A DNA stretch of 64,000 nucleotides from Reichenbachiella sp. 5M10 (lineage in GTDB: Bacteria > Bacteroidota > Bacteroidia > Cytophagales > Cyclobacteriaceae), in the NCBI RefSeq assembly GCF_002742335.1, contig NZ_MDGR01000007.1, positions 1,244,501 to 1,308,500 of the forward strand, written 5' to 3'. The translations under genes were made by a program, and so were the position numbers. The notes beneath the pieces are model-generated. The model was not told the DNA's origin and searched no databases. It worked only from the letters and a program-made list of their open reading frames with translations. Shown here one piece after another: positions 62,775-64,000 of the stretch (positions are counted from its first letter, which is position 1; the number at the start of each line of letters is the position of its first letter).

Positions 62775-64000
62775 TGAAATTCAACGAAGACTCAAGAGTA
62801 AAGATCCCGTCCATTCTCCACCTGATCAGGTTGGGATATGAGTATTTATCCTTGAAGAGTGCTAAGTGGGATGAAGACACCAACATCTTCACTGATATAT
62901 TTAATGAAAGAATTGCACGCATCAATCCTGAGATGGACGCTGGCGATATCAAAAGACTTTATGATGAAGTGTCTTTGACCCTTGAAAATGAAGATCTAGG
63001 GAAAGCATTTTATGAGAAGCTTATTGATCGATCTGGAGAAAGATTGATCGACTTTGAGGACTTTGATAATAATTCATTTCATGTGGTCACTGAGTTGACC
63101 TATAAGAAGGATGATGATGAATTTAGACCAGATATTATTCTGCTGATTAATGGTATGCCTTTAGTGTTTATAGAGGTGAAGAAACCAAATAATCGTGATG
63201 GTATTCTAGCTGAGCGAGATCGGATCAATACGAGATTCCAAAATAAGAAATTTCGCAAGTTTGTAAACCTCACTCAGCTCATGGTATTTTCCAATAACAT
63301 GGAATATGATGATCTAGATCCTGAACCTCTGCAAGGCGCATACTATGCCTCCACTTCGTATGGCAAGCCGATGTTCAACTACTTTAAAGAAAAGAAGAAA
63401 TTTGACTTAGGTAGTATACTAAAATCACTGAGTGATGAAGAGGAAGATTTTGTACTCAAGGATACCAATTACATCAGTATCAAGCATGCGCCTGAATTTC
63501 AAACCAACAAGAATCCTGACACACCAACCAACAGAGTAAGCACTTCTCTATTTAGTCGAGATCGTTTATCCTTTATGCTTCAGTATGCTTTAGCCTATGT
63601 GAAGGAGCAGAAGGGACTGGAAAAGCATGTGATGCGTTATCCGCAAATATTTGCAACCAAGGCCATAGAAGCTACTTTGGAATCGGGTATCAAGAAAGGA
63701 ATCATCTGGCACACGCAAGGCAGTGGCAAGACCGCCTTGGCTTATTACAATGTGGGCTATCTCACAGATTACTATCAAAAGAAATCAATCATACCAAAAT
63801 TCTATTTCATCGTGGATCGATTAGATCTATTGATACAAGCTGGGAGAGAATTTAAAAGCCGAGGATTGATTGTACACAACGTCAATTCAAAAGAGGAGTT
63901 TGCTAAAAATATCAAATCAACTACAGCTCTCCATAATGCCTCGGGCAAGCCAGAAATTACTGTAGTCAATATTCAAAAGTTTGAAAACGATCCTGATGTG
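62774..64000 (+). CDS. hsdR: Type I restriction enzyme, R subunit (partial, N-terminal 409 residues)
   Basis: An open frame from the ATG at 62774 runs off the window. Early part: nuclease domain with RPDIILLINGMPLVFIEVKK (the Asp and Glu-x-Lys of the PD-(D/E)XK site, near 119-135). Then a helicase motor with Walker A GIIWHTQGSGKTALAYY near 313, and the VDRLDLLIQ motif. It moves along DNA and cuts away from the site, in complex with HsdM and HsdS, which should lie outside the window. An in-frame stop at 62756 fixes the start. The tRNA nearby and AT bias suggest acquisition. Confidence 0.92.
   Translation, partial: MKFNEDSRVKIPSILHLIRLGYEYLSLKSAKWDEDTNIFTDIFNERIARINPEMDAGDIKRLYDEVSLTLENEDLGKAFYEKLIDRSGERLIDFEDFDNNSFHVVTELTYKKDDDEFRPDIILLINGMPLVFIEVKKPNNRDGILAERDRINTRFQNKKFRKFVNLTQLMVFSNNMEYDDLDPEPLQGAYYASTSYGKPMFNYFKEKKKFDLGSILKSLSDEEEDFVLKDTNYISIKHAPEFQTNKNPDTPTNRVSTSLFSRDRLSFMLQYALAYVKEQKGLEKHVMRYPQIFATKAIEATLESGIKKGIIWHTQGSGKTALAYYNVGYLTDYYQKKSIIPKFYFIVDRLDLLIQAGREFKSRGLIVHNVNSKEEFAKNIKSTTALHNASGKPEITVVNIQKFENDPDV

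Noticed and set aside
62707-62952. 81-codon minus-strand frame
   Set aside because: It is antisense to the start of hsdR; the plus-strand frame has clear nuclease and helicase motifs.

Overview
The window is a piece of a Bacteroidota chromosome, most likely from the order Cytophagales. The main signs are matches to the Bacteroidota promoter consensus (TTTG, about 19 bases, TAnnTTTG), few Shine-Dalgarno sequences, a primary sigma factor of only 287 residues, a bacillithiol deacetylase (BshB1), a TonB receptor with a carboxypeptidase-like front domain, many lipoproteins, and an ISAon1-type insertion sequence. The genus is not determined. About 55 protein genes, one tRNA, one complete insertion sequence and about a dozen convincing terminators are described. 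Most of the content is ordinary chromosomal housekeeping. The two stretches that look accessory are the insertion sequence at 6.3-7.8 kb and the AT-rich region after the tRNA at 61.9 kb.

Layout. 0-5.7 kb: the end of rplT, an LD-carboxypeptidase, an NhaC antiporter, a YceI protein, an NSS transporter with a tiny coupled MetS-like subunit, and a MazG-like pyrophosphatase. 6.3-7.8 kb: an insertion sequence with perfect 23-bp ends, an 8-bp target duplication and a -1 frameshift site. 7.85-8.05 kb: a probable small RNA with a consensus promoter, an internal sigma-54-like element and a strong terminator. 8.1-12.1 kb: an IscA-type protein, thiL, a SpoIIAA-like protein and a sensor kinase with a periplasmic solute-binding domain. 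12.1-18.9 kb, minus strand: a probable sugar-oxidation and uptake operon (PQQ-type dehydrogenase with cytochrome c, TIM-barrel isomerase, TonB receptor, TMEM220 protein) followed by a sulfotransferase-like gene. 19.9-31.3 kb: an MMPL exporter, thyA, serine dehydratase beta subunit, a UvrD/RecB-type helicase-nuclease without a normal start codon, a quinone oxidoreductase, a secreted protein, glutaminase and dnaA.

31.5-42 kb: pdhB, an OmpA/TPR lipoprotein, a PspC protein, accA with an acyltransferase, yidD, a homologue of eukaryotic sphingolipid delta-4 desaturase, fmt-folA-SDR, and a second solute-binding sensor kinase. 42-51 kb: a DUF3307/SatD pair behind three palindromic operators spaced exactly 28 bp apart, a YdcF protein, a large ABCG-type transporter with a TerB-like front, a lipoprotein, a MORN-repeat protein and a TPR histidine kinase. 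51-61.8 kb: an lptF/G-type permease, rpsO, pnp, a hemerythrin protein, rpoD, trxB, an M23 peptidase, bshB1, a site-2 protease and a HAD hydrolase. 61.8-64 kb: tRNA(CAU), about 850 AT-rich bases without a clear gene, and the first 409 codons of hsdR, which runs off the window.

Joint functions. Several genes serve the envelope and lipids (accA, PlsC-like, DES desaturase, LptF/G, YidD, M23, MMPL, YdcF). Folate and one-carbon metabolism is represented by thyA, folA and fmt. Thiol redox is served by trxB and bshB1. Most gene starts below were chosen by family alignment from memory, and several differ from the longest open frame.
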